Assembly: GCA_009760855.2 (NCBI GenBank)
Contig: WPIO01000045.1
Span: forward strand, 810,001 to 874,000
DNA from: Cristatella mucedo
Taxonomy: Eukaryota; Bryozoa; Phylactolaemata; Cristatellidae
Length of the DNA stretch: 64,000 nt
Reading direction: 5' to 3'
Position 1 is the stretch's first letter; every line of letters starts with the position of its first letter. Made by a program: the position numbers and the translations under genes. Below are positions 48,501 to 58,165 of this stretch, in pieces. The notes under the pieces are model-generated. The model saw nothing but the letters and a program-made list of their open reading frames with translations. It was not told where the DNA came from and did not search any database.

Positions 48501-51500
48501 TATGTGCTTTACATTAGCCTCAAAGGAAACACGATCAAATGGTGAGTGGTATCGTGCTTGATAAACAACATGTATAACATAGTTAGGGGTGATGTCACCC
48601 ATAGCCATGTTATTCTTGTTGTTTATTTAGCATGCTACCAATAACCATTCGATCGTGTTTCTTTAGCAGAAAATGTAAAATGCCTAGGAACAGACTGAGT
48701 TCTCTGAGGGTGCAATATCAAGTGCAACTGTATTACCATTATTATTATTATTATTGCCCTAAGCTAAGAGCCAGATAAGTGCATGCCTGGTCGTTTTGCT
48801 TGGAGACCGGAGCACTGCACGTGCTGCACATTGAGCTAACACATGCAAGAGAAATTCAATGTGCTAGTAGCCAGCTTAAAATAAGAAGAAACTATATTTC
48901 TTTACAAAGCTAAGGCAAGTGCAGCAGTTTTGAGTCCCATGCCAGCAACGTCGCTCAAAGTTGTGCAAGAAAGCCTAATAGTCGCTGAGGCATAGTGGAG
49001 CAGGTGTTTGACGATGCATGGCGAAGCAGGTGGCCAATATACAACAGAATAGTAAAACCGGCAGTGCTTGAGTTAACCTGCTAGGTCGGCGCCAGCCCAG
49101 ATTCAAACATGGCATTTCACGAATAGAATTGAGGAATCGGCAAGCCCCCCTTTGCCGGATTCAAGAACCCCCCCCCCCCCAGGTTCGGCCAAGGAGTGCA
49201 GTGCTGGCCTGTAACGACCAACGACATCTGCTCGAGGTTTGTCGCATACGTGAAGAGCCTGGACAGAGATTAAGTTCTCTTTGGGCGCTACACAAATGAA
49301 TTATGTATCTTTTTCATTCATTTACAAGAGGCAGTCACTAGCAGTGGCAGCAGCGGCACTGGGCAGCCGAGCCGCAAGCATCCAGCTCCCGAGTGCGCCA
49401 TGAGCATTCGTCGTGCCAGCACAGGAGGTGAGCGCAACCGAAGAGGCAGAGGTCGGCACCTGCGCAAACCACGTGTGCGCACGCCCGGTCGGGCGGAGGC
49501 TCTCGTGCGCCCCTCCTCCCCCCTCAGCCAAAAGCTAATGCAGCAGGAAGAGGGCGGGCACGGCTGAAGCTCGTGTACCGTGCAGCTCGACGAGGTCTCT
49601 CGTGCCGGCTCTCCGGTGCAGCTCGTCCACGTTCTGCGTGATGACCACCAGCCGCCGGTGCTCTCTCTGCAGCCGAGCTTCGCACTCGGCTAGAGCACGG
49701 TGGGCCTACAACCACGGTGGCCTTCGAGCTGCCTCTGCCGCTGCCGCTGCCGCATTGCCCAGCGCCAGAAATGTGTCGGAATGACGACAGATGCAGCGAG
49801 TGACATATATGCATATGTTTTATTTGTATCTCTGTCTGTAACACATCAAAACCCTAAAGACTATGTCGGTGCTATGCAGGAGAGTTTTGTATAGCCCGAT
49901 CACAGCCTCAGTGACTTTTGTTACACATTCGGTAGCCGACAGACTTCGTCTCAGGCAACAAAGAGAAAGTGGGAAGCATAGCAGAGTCAGGAGAGAAGTT
50001 GAGGTAGTGAGTAGCATGGAAGTAGCAGCTCAGGACTGCTAAAAAGGTTGAGCCATAGTCGGCAGCAGGAGAGTAGTTGTCGTTGCCTGAGAATAGTGGA
50101 AGCGATGTCCACAGTCTAGGACCTGCAGAGCCAGAGCTTCTGTCGGCATCGGTCTTTAAGTGGAGGAACAGAACAGATAATTTATTGTCCACACAGGACC
50201 TGAGGGCACGAGGAGGTTAAAACTGGTGCAGCAGTTCAGCTAGGTATTCCCACAAGGCCCACCACGGCTTGGCTCCTTTGTACCTAGCTGAACTGCTGCA
50301 TCAGTTTCAGCCTGTTCGAACTCTCAGGTCCTGTGTGGACAATAAATTAGCTGTTCCATTCCTCCTCTTACAGACCGTCGGCGACCGAACCTTTAGCTCT
50401 GCAGGTCCTAGACTGTGGAACTTGCTTCCACAATTCCTATGTAACGACAACTATTCTCCTACTGCCGACTATGGCTCATCCTTTTCAGCAGTCCTGAGCT
50501 GCTACTTCCATGCTACTCACTACCTCAACTACTCTGCTGACTCTGCTATGCTCCCCACTTTCTCTTTGTTACGTGAGACGAAGCCTGTTGGCTACCGAAT
50601 GCGTACTGAAAGCTGCTTAGTCTGTGAGTGCGCTATACAAAACACTCCTGCGTAGCACCCACATGGTCTTTATGACTTTGTGAAGTTACAGACCGAGATA
50701 CATCGCATTACCTACGCATGGAGGAACCAGCCCACGGTGGGCCTTGCGAGTCGGCGTAAGAAATTTGCTCTGTATCCATTGACTTTTTTTAGCAAAGAAG
50801 AGATACGTGCTCAAACCTCTGGGATTTGCAAACTAGCCTTGCAGCCATATTCACAGTCAGCTGCAGTGGCCTAGTTGCTCTTTTTAGTAGCCCAGCCAAA
50901 AGAGAATTACAATAATCAAGCCGAGACAGATCAAAGGAGCTAGTTAGGGTGCTCGCCACGACCAAGGACTGGCTGAGGTCGTGGGCTCGAGCCCCGAGGC
51001 ATATGTGAAGTGCCTGAATAGAGATTAAGTTCTCTTGGGGCCATATATAAATAAATTATATTTATTTAAATTGTTTGCAAGCCACTGTGGAAGATTGCTC
51101 CTAATCTTGGATAGGGATCAGACGTGATGGCTAGATATAGAAGCAGTCTTCTGAATGAAGCTTTTAAAATTGAGGCAGCTGTCGAAAACGACCCCTAAAT
51201 TTCGAGCACGTGGTCGCACAACAGCATCACCTATTAGGCATGGTAACACGAGCAAAGAGTGCCTTGGACACATCGACTGCCTGCATTTTTGAACGAATGG
51301 ACCCTCAACACGAGCCCATCCGCTTGCACAAATAAGCCGGCACACCATGGCAGGCATTCAGCGAGATTTAGGTCTCTTGGAAGACGTTAAGAGAGATAAT
51401 ATTAATAATACGTTTGATAAAGCACCCTCACAGAACCCAATCTCTTTCTAGGCACTTTACAATTGCCACAGAGGAAACGCAATCGAATGGCTAGTAGTAG

Positions 51501-53479
51501 TGGCATGCTCAATAAACAACAAGTACAACATGATTAGTGGTGACATGCACGGGGTCAATATGCAAGTGTGGTTAGTGGCAGCATGCAAGAGTGTCAACGC
51601 GCATAAGCACATATAGAAAGAATCGCATGGACCCACTACGGGGTTGTGGAAGTATTGCAAAGTTGAAAGTCCTACCTGGGAGGTAGCCTGCTTACATTAA
51701 TTATGGTACAGCTTTGAGCTGCAGATAAGGTATACTTCCTAAAGCCACTAAAATGGTTATGGGGAGAGGCAATTTTAGACTGAAATACCAAAGACCTGAT
51801 ATTATGGCAAGGTAGGCTCTAAATATAAAAATTAAAGACTTGTTGCTATGGATGATTCGGGCATGGTGGCAGGTGGTGCCATCTACAGCTGGTACACTTA
51901 CCTACCGAAAGAAATTCATCGGCTTATGGGCTATTGCATTTACAACCTCTCACCATCCAAATTTGCAGCACCTACTTTCAGGAATGTTCTAGTGATTGAT
52001 TTCTACTCTCAGGTCCAGTTTAGTATGTTAGACTCAGTATTAGCTCGCTTGGTAAAGGTCACGACTCTAAGCCATTGCCAGCTACGCAATTGCAGGAATG
52101 AAGTTACCTAGCTAAGAGAAATCGAATGCTAACAAAATCCTAAGCTATTCCAGGGGGATGGAGGAGACCCGGAACTCGCCATGAACACGAATCCCGACCG
52201 GCAACCGGGACCAGGCAGAGCCTCGAGGTGGGCAGTGCCCAAGGTGTAGGCCAATGAGGTGCTCCCCCCCCCCAGCGAGCCCTGAAGCAGGTCGACCATA
52301 CCGCATTTGACTGGCAGCCCAACACCACTTCACGTCTGTAGTGGTAGAATTCCCAAACCAGCGACGGGCTCTTGGCAAATGCCACCGGCGTGGCAAGGTC
52401 CTGCAATTAACGGAGCGTAATAACAGTAACAATAATGTCACAGTAGCCAAAGTGAAGGCGATTTCCTTCAATGTATTACATACACGCTGACAAGGAAGCA
52501 TACCAGCTGATAAGTTAAAAAAGCGTTCACACTTGCATTAGGCATCTCTTGAAGGAAGCCGAAAAGTGGCCATTGGGGTGCCATACAAACGACCTATTAA
52601 TATCACTATTACTTTACAGGTAATTGATCAAGGGTCGATTCACATCAAAGAAGAAGATGCTGTAAGGATCAGGAATATCAAGGTCGGCCTTCACTGGATC
52701 CACCATGGATCTACCCTCATACTTGGAAATTAAAAAAAAAATTTCACTGACAAAGGGAATTTCGTGCTGTCTCAAAGATAGTTTCCCATCAATACACCCC
52801 AGAGGACATTATTATATAATTGAGTGGCAGGGAACTGGAGCAGCTGGAAAGCACCATAACGCCTGCAGTTCAGTTGCAGTTTACGACATTTGCAGATTGA
52901 GATGCATTAATATCCAGATTTGAAAGTAGCGTCTTGGTGATGACCATAACTCGTTGACGATCGAATCACTGTAATGCTCACTCGTGCAGCTGGTTTTAAT
53001 AAAAATAGTCTCAAAAATATGGGAGGTCTGCATGTAGGCAAAGGCATCAGCAGAAAATGAACAGGTCTAACAGCAGTTAACCACTGCTTAAGCAGGTTGC
53101 ATTCCTTGGAAAGAAACCGTGCAACAACCATACGTCTGGTTACTCACCGTGGCCTGAAAGCGCCGCCAATAGCCACCTGGTCCGCGAAAAGTAGGCACGC
53201 CGCTTTCAGCGCTGATGCCGGCTCCTGTGAGCACGACGATGTGCTTAGACTTGGCGACGAGGTCTCGGAAAGCGGCCATGTCAGAGCTCGGACGTTCGGC
53301 TCGAGAGCAGGCCTGCAAGGAAACCTGCAGTGAATATGTGCATCATTCTCGAGCAGCATAGCAGCATGCCAGCTAAGCAGAAAATCTAGTGTTAAGGCAA
53401 CGACATTAACCAATTGCTGCCATCCACAGTACAAGTCAGACAGGTCTCTACCTGGCAGCACTGCCCTGTGGGGCTTCAT
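38355..53479 (-). CDS. SIRT5: SIRT5-like NAD-dependent protein deacylase, eight coding exons
   Basis: Spliced gene: exons 53411-53479, 53148-53312, 52302-52400, 49579-49705, 46484-46571, 41153-41324, 40346-40461, 38355-38418. The exons sum to 900 bases, giving 299 residues plus stop; human SIRT5 has 310. Seen: NAD-binding [15 protein letters not shown], then EFYHYRREV carrying Tyr97 and Arg100, TQNVDELH, catalytic His153 in VELHGS, zinc cysteines 161, 164, 200 and 205, [17 protein letters not shown] and AEFNVETT. Known for the family: SIRT5 removes succinyl, malonyl and glutaryl groups from lysine, mainly in mitochondria. Tyr102 and Arg105 of the human enzyme bind the acid group; here they sit exactly five residues earlier, as does the catalytic His. 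Inference: a working desuccinylase. The introns are full of LINE and SINE copies. The exon 5/6 junction and exon 1 are the least certain parts. Confidence 0.9.
38647..38942. repeat. (GA/GACA)n compound microsatellite in SIRT5 intron 7
   Basis: About 295 bases of GAGA and GACA words. A CT-rich tract on the coding strand starts some 230 bases upstream of the last SIRT5 exon. Confidence 0.97.
40145..40300 (-). mobile_element. Family A LINE fragment in SIRT5 intron 7
   Basis: On the minus strand: SKAWNSLPP-like words (AGCTCCCAAAGCCTGGAACT, ACTACCCCCTGACACC). The fragment ends near SIRT5 exon 7. Confidence 0.55.
40346..40461 (-). CDS. SIRT5: SIRT5 exon 7 (GTSS and EFN blocks)
   Basis: Acceptor CACCCCAG precedes 40461 and donor GTAAGT follows 40346. 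It encodes [16 protein letters not shown], then [14 protein letters not shown], and ends two bases into a codon. These are the C-terminal NAD-contact blocks of SIRT5. An in-frame TAA directly after the junction is intronic and should not be taken as the stop. Confidence 0.93.
40946..41001. repeat. (GA)n microsatellite in SIRT5 intron 6
   Basis: About 56 bases of GA. Further GA-rich and GTAGAGTA repeats lie at 40590-40660 and 40750-40820. Confidence 0.97.
41153..41324 (-). CDS. SIRT5: SIRT5 exon 6 (second zinc cysteine pair, small domain)
   Basis: Donor GTGAGT follows 41153. The frame includes [22 protein letters not shown] and HCDLCLV. The C-4-C spacing equals the second zinc pair of human SIRT5. 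The 5' edge is ambiguous. Starting after GAGAG at 41324 keeps the phase from exon 5 and leaves the loop two residues shorter than human. A better-looking acceptor (TTTGAATTCAG) at 41333-41332 would start the exon at 41331 but needs an extra small exon to restore phase. Confidence 0.87.
42815..43330 (-). mobile_element. Family B LINE 3' end in SIRT5 intron 5
   Basis: A 149-codon frame (42873-43322): [20 protein letters not shown], then [20 protein letters not shown] and CAIQNSPA, with TTACATTACATG at the end. Same strand as SIRT5. Confidence 0.87.
44438..44500. repeat. (CT)n then (CTAT)n microsatellite
   Basis: CT dinucleotides to about 44476, then TATC units; SIRT5 intron 5. Confidence 0.97.
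45485..45575. repeat. (CT)n microsatellite
   Basis: About 90 perfect bases of CT in SIRT5 intron 5. The flanking 44850-45850 is GC-richer and has a 144-codon plus frame (44854-45288) without a recognisable domain. Confidence 0.98.
46484..46571 (-). CDS. SIRT5: SIRT5 exon 5 (first zinc cysteine pair)
   Basis: Acceptor TTTATCAG precedes 46571; donor GTATGC follows 46484. Reading on from exon 4 gives [12 protein letters not shown], then [11 protein letters not shown]. This matches human [12 protein letters not shown] and ICPALSGKG. Cys161 and Cys164 form the first half of the zinc site. It enters in phase 1 and leaves in phase 2. Confidence 0.93.
47550..48440 (+). mobile_element. Family A LINE, RT C-terminal end plus terminal ORF
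   Basis: [40 protein letters not shown] and, in the next frame, [20 protein letters not shown] with [20 protein letters not shown]. Antisense to SIRT5 within intron 4. A short TA microsatellite (48320-48344) interrupts it. Confidence 0.85.
48446..48620 (-). mobile_element. Family A LINE tail, inverted relative to both neighbours
   Basis: (ATT)n then the tail TAGAAAGAGATTGGATTCTC read on the minus strand. It sits directly between two plus-strand tails. Confidence 0.7.
48600..48760 (+). mobile_element. Family A LINE tail
   Basis: GCCTAGGAACAGACTGAGTT then CTCTGAGGGTGC and (ATT)n at 48738-48755. Confidence 0.75.
49230..49315 (+). mobile_element. SINE-A tail fragment in SIRT5 intron 4
   Basis: CCTGGACAGAGATTAAGTTC then TCTTTGGGCGCTACACAAATGA; only the tail part remains. 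Confidence 0.6.
49579..49705 (-). CDS. SIRT5: SIRT5 exon 4 (catalytic His exon)
   Basis: Acceptor GTTGTAG precedes 49705 and donor GTACAC follows 49579. The 127 bases encode [12 protein letters not shown], then [16 protein letters not shown] and VELH, and end one base into the next codon. His153 is the catalytic base of sirtuins. The exon is noticeably GC-richer than the flanking intron. Confidence 0.92.
49825..50240 (-). mobile_element. Family B LINE 3' end (left arm of an inverted pair)
   Basis: On the minus strand: [40 protein letters not shown], then the LINE end. It continues, beyond the opposed copy at 50242-50715, as the minus-strand piece 50715-51380. Confidence 0.85.
50242..50715 (+). 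mobile_element. Family B LINE 3' end (right arm of an inverted pair)
   Basis: A 128-codon frame (50269-50655): [40 protein letters not shown], then CAIQNTPA, followed by GACCGAGATACATCGCATTA. It faces the 49825-50240 copy with a loop of only a few tens of bases. Confidence 0.87.
50715..51380 (-). mobile_element. Family B LINE, upstream part of the split copy
   Basis: On the minus strand it matches the LINE at 9890-10110: GGCTTGATTATTGTAATTCT and AAGATTAGGAGCAATCTTCC, then [16 protein letters not shown] and [14 protein letters not shown] in the 51118-51357 frame. SINE-A interrupts it at 50940-51070. Confidence 0.75.
50940..51070 (+). mobile_element. SINE-A inside a family B LINE
   Basis: It carries the GCTCGCCACGACCAAGG segment, box B GGGCTCGAGCCCC and tail AGAGATTAAGTTCTCTTGG. 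It splits a minus-strand LINE whose intact counterpart near 10010 reads straight from GAGCTAGTTA to AATTGTTTTC. It lies in SIRT5 intron 3. Confidence 0.8.
51395..51640 (-). mobile_element. Family A LINE tail in SIRT5 intron 3
   Basis: Minus-strand GTGCCTAGAAAGAGATTGGG preceding an ATT-rich end; C-terminal [20 protein letters not shown] in the frame 51457-51660. Confidence 0.75.
52302..52400 (-). CDS. SIRT5: SIRT5 exon 3 (acyl-lysine pocket)
   Basis: Acceptor ATTGCAG precedes 52400; donor GTATGG follows 52302. The 33 codons read [10 protein letters not shown] through to GCQSNA and contain the [10 protein letters not shown] block. Tyr97 and Arg100 correspond to the residues that give SIRT5 its preference for acidic acyl groups. 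Phase 0 on both sides. Confidence 0.92.
53148..53312 (-). CDS. SIRT5: SIRT5 exon 2 (Rossmann NAD-binding loop)
   Basis: Acceptor CTTGCAG precedes 53312 and donor GTGAGT follows 53148. The 55 codons run from [10 protein letters not shown] to [10 protein letters not shown] and include the sirtuin GAGxSAESGxPTFRG signature. Both junctions are phase 0, joining exon 3 as FQAT-DLATP, which matches the human WQAQDLATP. Confidence 0.92.
53411..53479 (-). CDS. SIRT5: SIRT5 exon 1 (start codon, N-terminal leader)
   Basis: The frame opens at ATG 53479 and reads [19 protein letters not shown] before a possible donor (TTG then GTTAAT) at 53410. It resembles the human SIRT5 start in the MxP beginning and the LYCG block, and it ends in phase 0, as exon 2 requires. 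The leader has several Arg/Lys, compatible with a mitochondrial targeting sequence. The donor is not a strong consensus; an alternative GTAGAG site lies upstream at 53451-53450 but gives the wrong phase. Confidence 0.65.
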
Positions 53480-53614
53480 TGTAAGGCCAGCAGATCCGGA
53501 GTGCCAGCCATAATTATTGGCCGTTTGGGCTAAGTGAAGGTTTGGTCCTTCTAAAAACCTTCAGCTTAAAACCCCACGAGGCTCTAATAATGCCACTACC
53601 AGGGTGAGGCCAAA

Positions 53615-53785
53615 TTAAAAATATATATAACTCATTTGTATAGCACCCCTATGAGACCTTAATCTCTATTCTGGCGCTTCGCATACGTGCAGGGCAGGAG
53701 CCCTGGCCCTCGATCACCAGTACATTCACCTTGACCCTGGTCGAGGCAAGCTAGTTAACTACTGGACCAAACCAGGGCAGCTGGA
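53615..53785 (-). mobile_element. SINE-A copy upstream of SIRT5
   Basis: Read on the minus strand: a degraded tRNA head (TGGTCCAGTAGTTAAC), a divergent box B region, then the GCGCCAGAATAGAGATTAAG tail and an AT-rich end. It begins about 135 bases before the SIRT5 start codon, so it could lie in the promoter or 5' UTR region. Confidence 0.7.
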
Positions 53786-54844
53786 CCTAGATACATAAGA
53801 TGCACAGTTTTATCAGTCTCACCAATGCACTTTCGTCGTCAACCAATGACACCGCTACAGGCAAGTAAGTTGGTCATCAATCTCAATAATTTTGCATGAG
53901 TTCGGTAATGGGTAGTCACTTAAATGGAAGTCACAGCTGATTCACTAGCCGCCACTGACCGATGGGAAGAGTGTGCACATAATTCATGGTGTCTTATGTT
54001 GCTCCTTTGCTCTCTCTCTCTCTTCAAGGTAGTGGTACAAAGGGGATTTAATTTGTTTTCAAACACTTCTCTGCTTTGATAGGAACGTATTCCCATAAAA
54101 AATACAGGCACACCGACAATATGGTTAACTGTTGCAGAAAACAACCTGAAAGACAAACGATGAAGTAAGCCGAAGATAAGCTTAGCACTTTTCAAACACT
54201 CTGTAAGTGCAACAGTCTTCAAACTCAGCAACAAGAGACCGATGCAGAAGCTAACGATTATCCAGCGTCAAAGGCTCGACGAAAATAAGACTTTTGTCAA
54301 ACAAAGCAGCTACTGACAAGGAATCCAATGAGCTACACGTTTCTAAGGCTTAACGAATATGTGACTATCATCAAACGTTCTGGAAAATTCCAGATAATTA
54401 GAATTATAATACGTTTGATAAAGCGTTCTCTATCATGATAATTTCGACGAGAACAAGGGAGAGGAATTTCATCATTGTGGGATGCACCCAGTAAGCAAAT
54501 ATTAGGTTTAAGGAAATAAATACCACACTGGTTTGCATCAAAAGATTGGTATTTAAAAATTTAAATTTAAGACTTCCAAATTTGAATTAGATTTTATTTC
54601 TAAACTCTCTGCTTCACAAATCTAATTACAATGTCGAATGGTTTCGAGTGTTTGCTAGCTTTACTTTAAACCTGCCTTACCTACATCAGTTCTTAGAGCT
54701 TTCTACTGCTTACCAGCTGAAGCCAACCGTAAAACAGGTCATCAAATATCTTGGACTTGAATTATTAAAACCCTAGAAAGCCACTGTGTGTTCCTAACCC
54801 CTGTCACTATCACACCTATGCACTCCTAAAAGTGATCATGATTG

Positions 54845-54845
<1 letters not shown>
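53786..54845. other. Region upstream of SIRT5 beyond the SINE
   Basis: A 104-codon minus frame (53920-54234) shows no known motif. Around 54405-54430 a short tail-like family A LINE word occurs. No TATA box or clear CpG island was seen at the SIRT5 5' side. Confidence 0.35.
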
Positions 54846-55520
<675 letters not shown>

Positions 55521-55674
55521 GCATGGCAACTTCGATACTCACAACAGACATTCCTGGATGCATAAGTGTGTATCAAATGTAAGTTTTCCATTGCACGTGC
55601 CAGAAGAATTGCAAGCAGTGGGTTACAGAAGTCAAGACGGGACGTCACAAATGCATGGGCCAGCTTGTAATAAA

Positions 55675-57225
55675 AAAAATAATAATAATGCACTTGATAA
55701 AGTGCCCTCAGAGAACTTAATCTCTTTCTAGGTGCTTTACATTTGCTGCAAAGGGACATGCAATTGAATGGTAAGTAAAATCATGCTTGAAAAACAAACA
55801 AAATGAATATTATGATTAGGGGTTGAATGTAGTATCCATGTCTAAGCAAGCCCGAAATTTTGCAATGTTATATAGCTGAAATTGGGTAGACTAGACTTTA
55901 GAGCTGATGTAGTCACCTAGTGAAAGGTCACTTTGGAACAGGAAACCTAGATTTCGGGAAAATGCCACAGGAGATACAATGGTTGTGCATATGATGAGCA
56001 TCAAAGTTTCCAATTTCTGATTCACAGTAGATTTGCCCGTTGCTAACAGCTTGGTTTTATCGTCGTTCAATTTGAGAAATGGCGATGCCATCCAAGTGGC
56101 GATGTCAGCAACGTGAAGCAAGGGCGCTAAGAAAGTTTGACCTGCTAAGACGCTGGGAGGGACCAAAGCATAAGTACATCAGTCTGGCATCTCAATAGAA
56201 GTGAAAGCCCGAGGTTGTGCTTGGCAGTTATATATAAAAAATATATATAATTCATTTATATAGTGCCCCAAGAGAACTTAATCTCTATTCAGGCGCTTCA
56301 CATATGCCTCGGGGCTCGAGCCCACGACCTCAGTCAGACCTTGGTCGGGGCGAGCACCTTAACCGCTAGACCAAACCAGCTTACGCCGGCAAGAGGAAGA
56401 GTATAAACTTGCATAAAGAAGTGGACCGATCACAGAGCCCTTGGGTACAGCAGTACTTTAGTGGTTCCTCGAATGATTGTTGCAAGTTGACATCAATGCT
56501 CTGGAGTCTCTCATTGAGACAGGACCGAAACCAATGATATACAGTGATAGTCATGCCAAGGCAAACTGGGAGGCTCTCAAGAAACACTTGATAATTAGTA
56601 GTATCAGACACTACCAACAGATCAAGCAAAACAAGCAGAGACTTTACCCAAGCCTGCATTCTTGAGAAGGTATACTCGAAGCAAGGCTGACTCTGTGGAG
56701 TAATAAGGTCCAAAATTTGACAGAAACTTACTAGCTAGGTTTGAAGTTTTAAAGACCCTAGCTGGTCTGTCACTACCCATTCTAGAGTCTTTGATAGGAG
56801 CAGTGGTAGGGAGGCTGGGCTCAAGGTGCTTCACGCAAATTGATGTGCTACGAAAAATTGTGGGAAGAGAGTCTTGTGGGAATGCTACTAAGAGAGAAAA
56901 CTCCAGTGATGCTGCAGTTACCTAAGGAATGGAGTTTCTGATCTTGTCTATCTTGCTGAAAAAAAGGATAGATAAGCGATCTTCTACATAACTACAAGGA
57001 TCACTAGCTAGGGAGTAATTATGATGGTTGATGATAGACACGAGCATTTGGCTTTTGCACTTGTGACTCGACAACGCTTTTTATAGAAGCTAGACTTGGC
57101 CTTCGCTACGATAGATGTGCATGATGTACAGGGGTGCGCTGGCTTCCACTGAGACTCGACTGCTGAGTAAATTCCCGTGGTGGAGCAGAGTTCTAATTGA
57201 AACAGACTGCTGCTCCCACACACTT
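55675..57225 (-). mobile_element. Family A LINE with reverse transcriptase, decayed
   Basis: Read on the minus strand: KAKSSFYKKR near 57100, then RPARVFKTSNLASKFLSNFG and YYSTESALLRVY (56622-56834), LLVLLDLLVVSDTT and RLQSIDVN (56381-56713), SINE-A, then FLKLNDDKTKLLATGKS (55891-56166) and the tail. AFDTIDH and YADD are both damaged, so it is inactive. It is the longest element in the window. Confidence 0.8.
56230..56390 (-). mobile_element. SINE-A nested in a family A LINE
   Basis: On the minus strand: TGGTCTAGCGGTTAAGG box A, GGGCTCGAGCCCC box B and the AGAGATTAAGTTCTCTTGGG tail ending in ATATA. It separates two reverse-transcriptase pieces of one minus-strand LINE (frames 56381-56713 and 55891-56166). 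Confidence 0.85.
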
Positions 57226-57839
57226 ACCTACTGAGTCCCATACCCGTGCAGGTCCAAGCCATTCGAAGACCTTGTCCCTAAGCTTGCTAGAACGTAACTG
57301 CATAGACCGTGACTATGTAGGTCGACACATTTCGGGTAGTGTTCCACTAAAATTACTAAGCCAGCCCGTAATGTGGCAGTGCTTACCATTTTAAGAAAGC
57401 CTGAATGATGCCCTGCTGTAGGCACTCGTCACGTGACAAGTCTGTCTAAACCACCTCTCACCCTCCCCCTGTTTGACCTGTTCAGGCTGAACCCAAACAG
57501 CTAGTTAAGGGAGCTTAGCTTATGCATAAACACTTCCATCTCGGCTAGCCTTCTGCAAATTCTGCCACAGTGGGCAAGTGATGCATTCATGATTCGTCTC
57601 CTTAATACTCCACCATTCCTAGTGGAAACGACTTGTAATTCTAAGCAACAGCATATAAATCTTAATAACAGTAATAATAAAACTAACGATAAAATAGTCA
57701 TATAGCACTCTAAAAGGAAAATATATTTCCGGGCCTTTCGAATATGCTAGAAAAAAAGCATGTGAAAGCAGCATTACATTCGTGTGCCACTTATAGCCAG
57801 ATGCAAAGCTGCTAGCACCAGCACCATCAGATTTTCAAC

Positions 57840-58165
57840 CACTGCCGAGTTCTAGTGGTAGATGACTATTTGCCCTGCAAGAACACCCAAAATCCCAGCG
57901 AGCGCTTGTTTGATTCTCAGCCACTAACTTGGTTTAAATCGTTATTGTCTGGTCGTGTTCAATCCGTATCCTGTGGGGGTCAGGTCTCATCCACCAAATC
58001 AGTCACCTGTGGAGTCTCTCAAGGGTCCATCCTCGGTCCGTTGATGTTCTCCATTTTATATTCAACCTCTGGGGAAAGTGATTAAGGACCACTGAATAGG
58101 AAAGCACTTTTATGCTGACGATACTCAACAGTATTTGTTATTTAAACCATATCGAAACCTCACAC
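57840..58165 (+). mobile_element. Reverse-transcriptase fragment of another non-LTR LINE
   Basis: PLTWFKSLLSGRVQSVSCGG and CGVSQGSILGPLMFSILY (RT blocks 4-5), then, after a frame change, HFYADDTQQYL, the catalytic YADD box. The sequence differs from the family A enzyme that follows directly. Confidence 0.75.
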
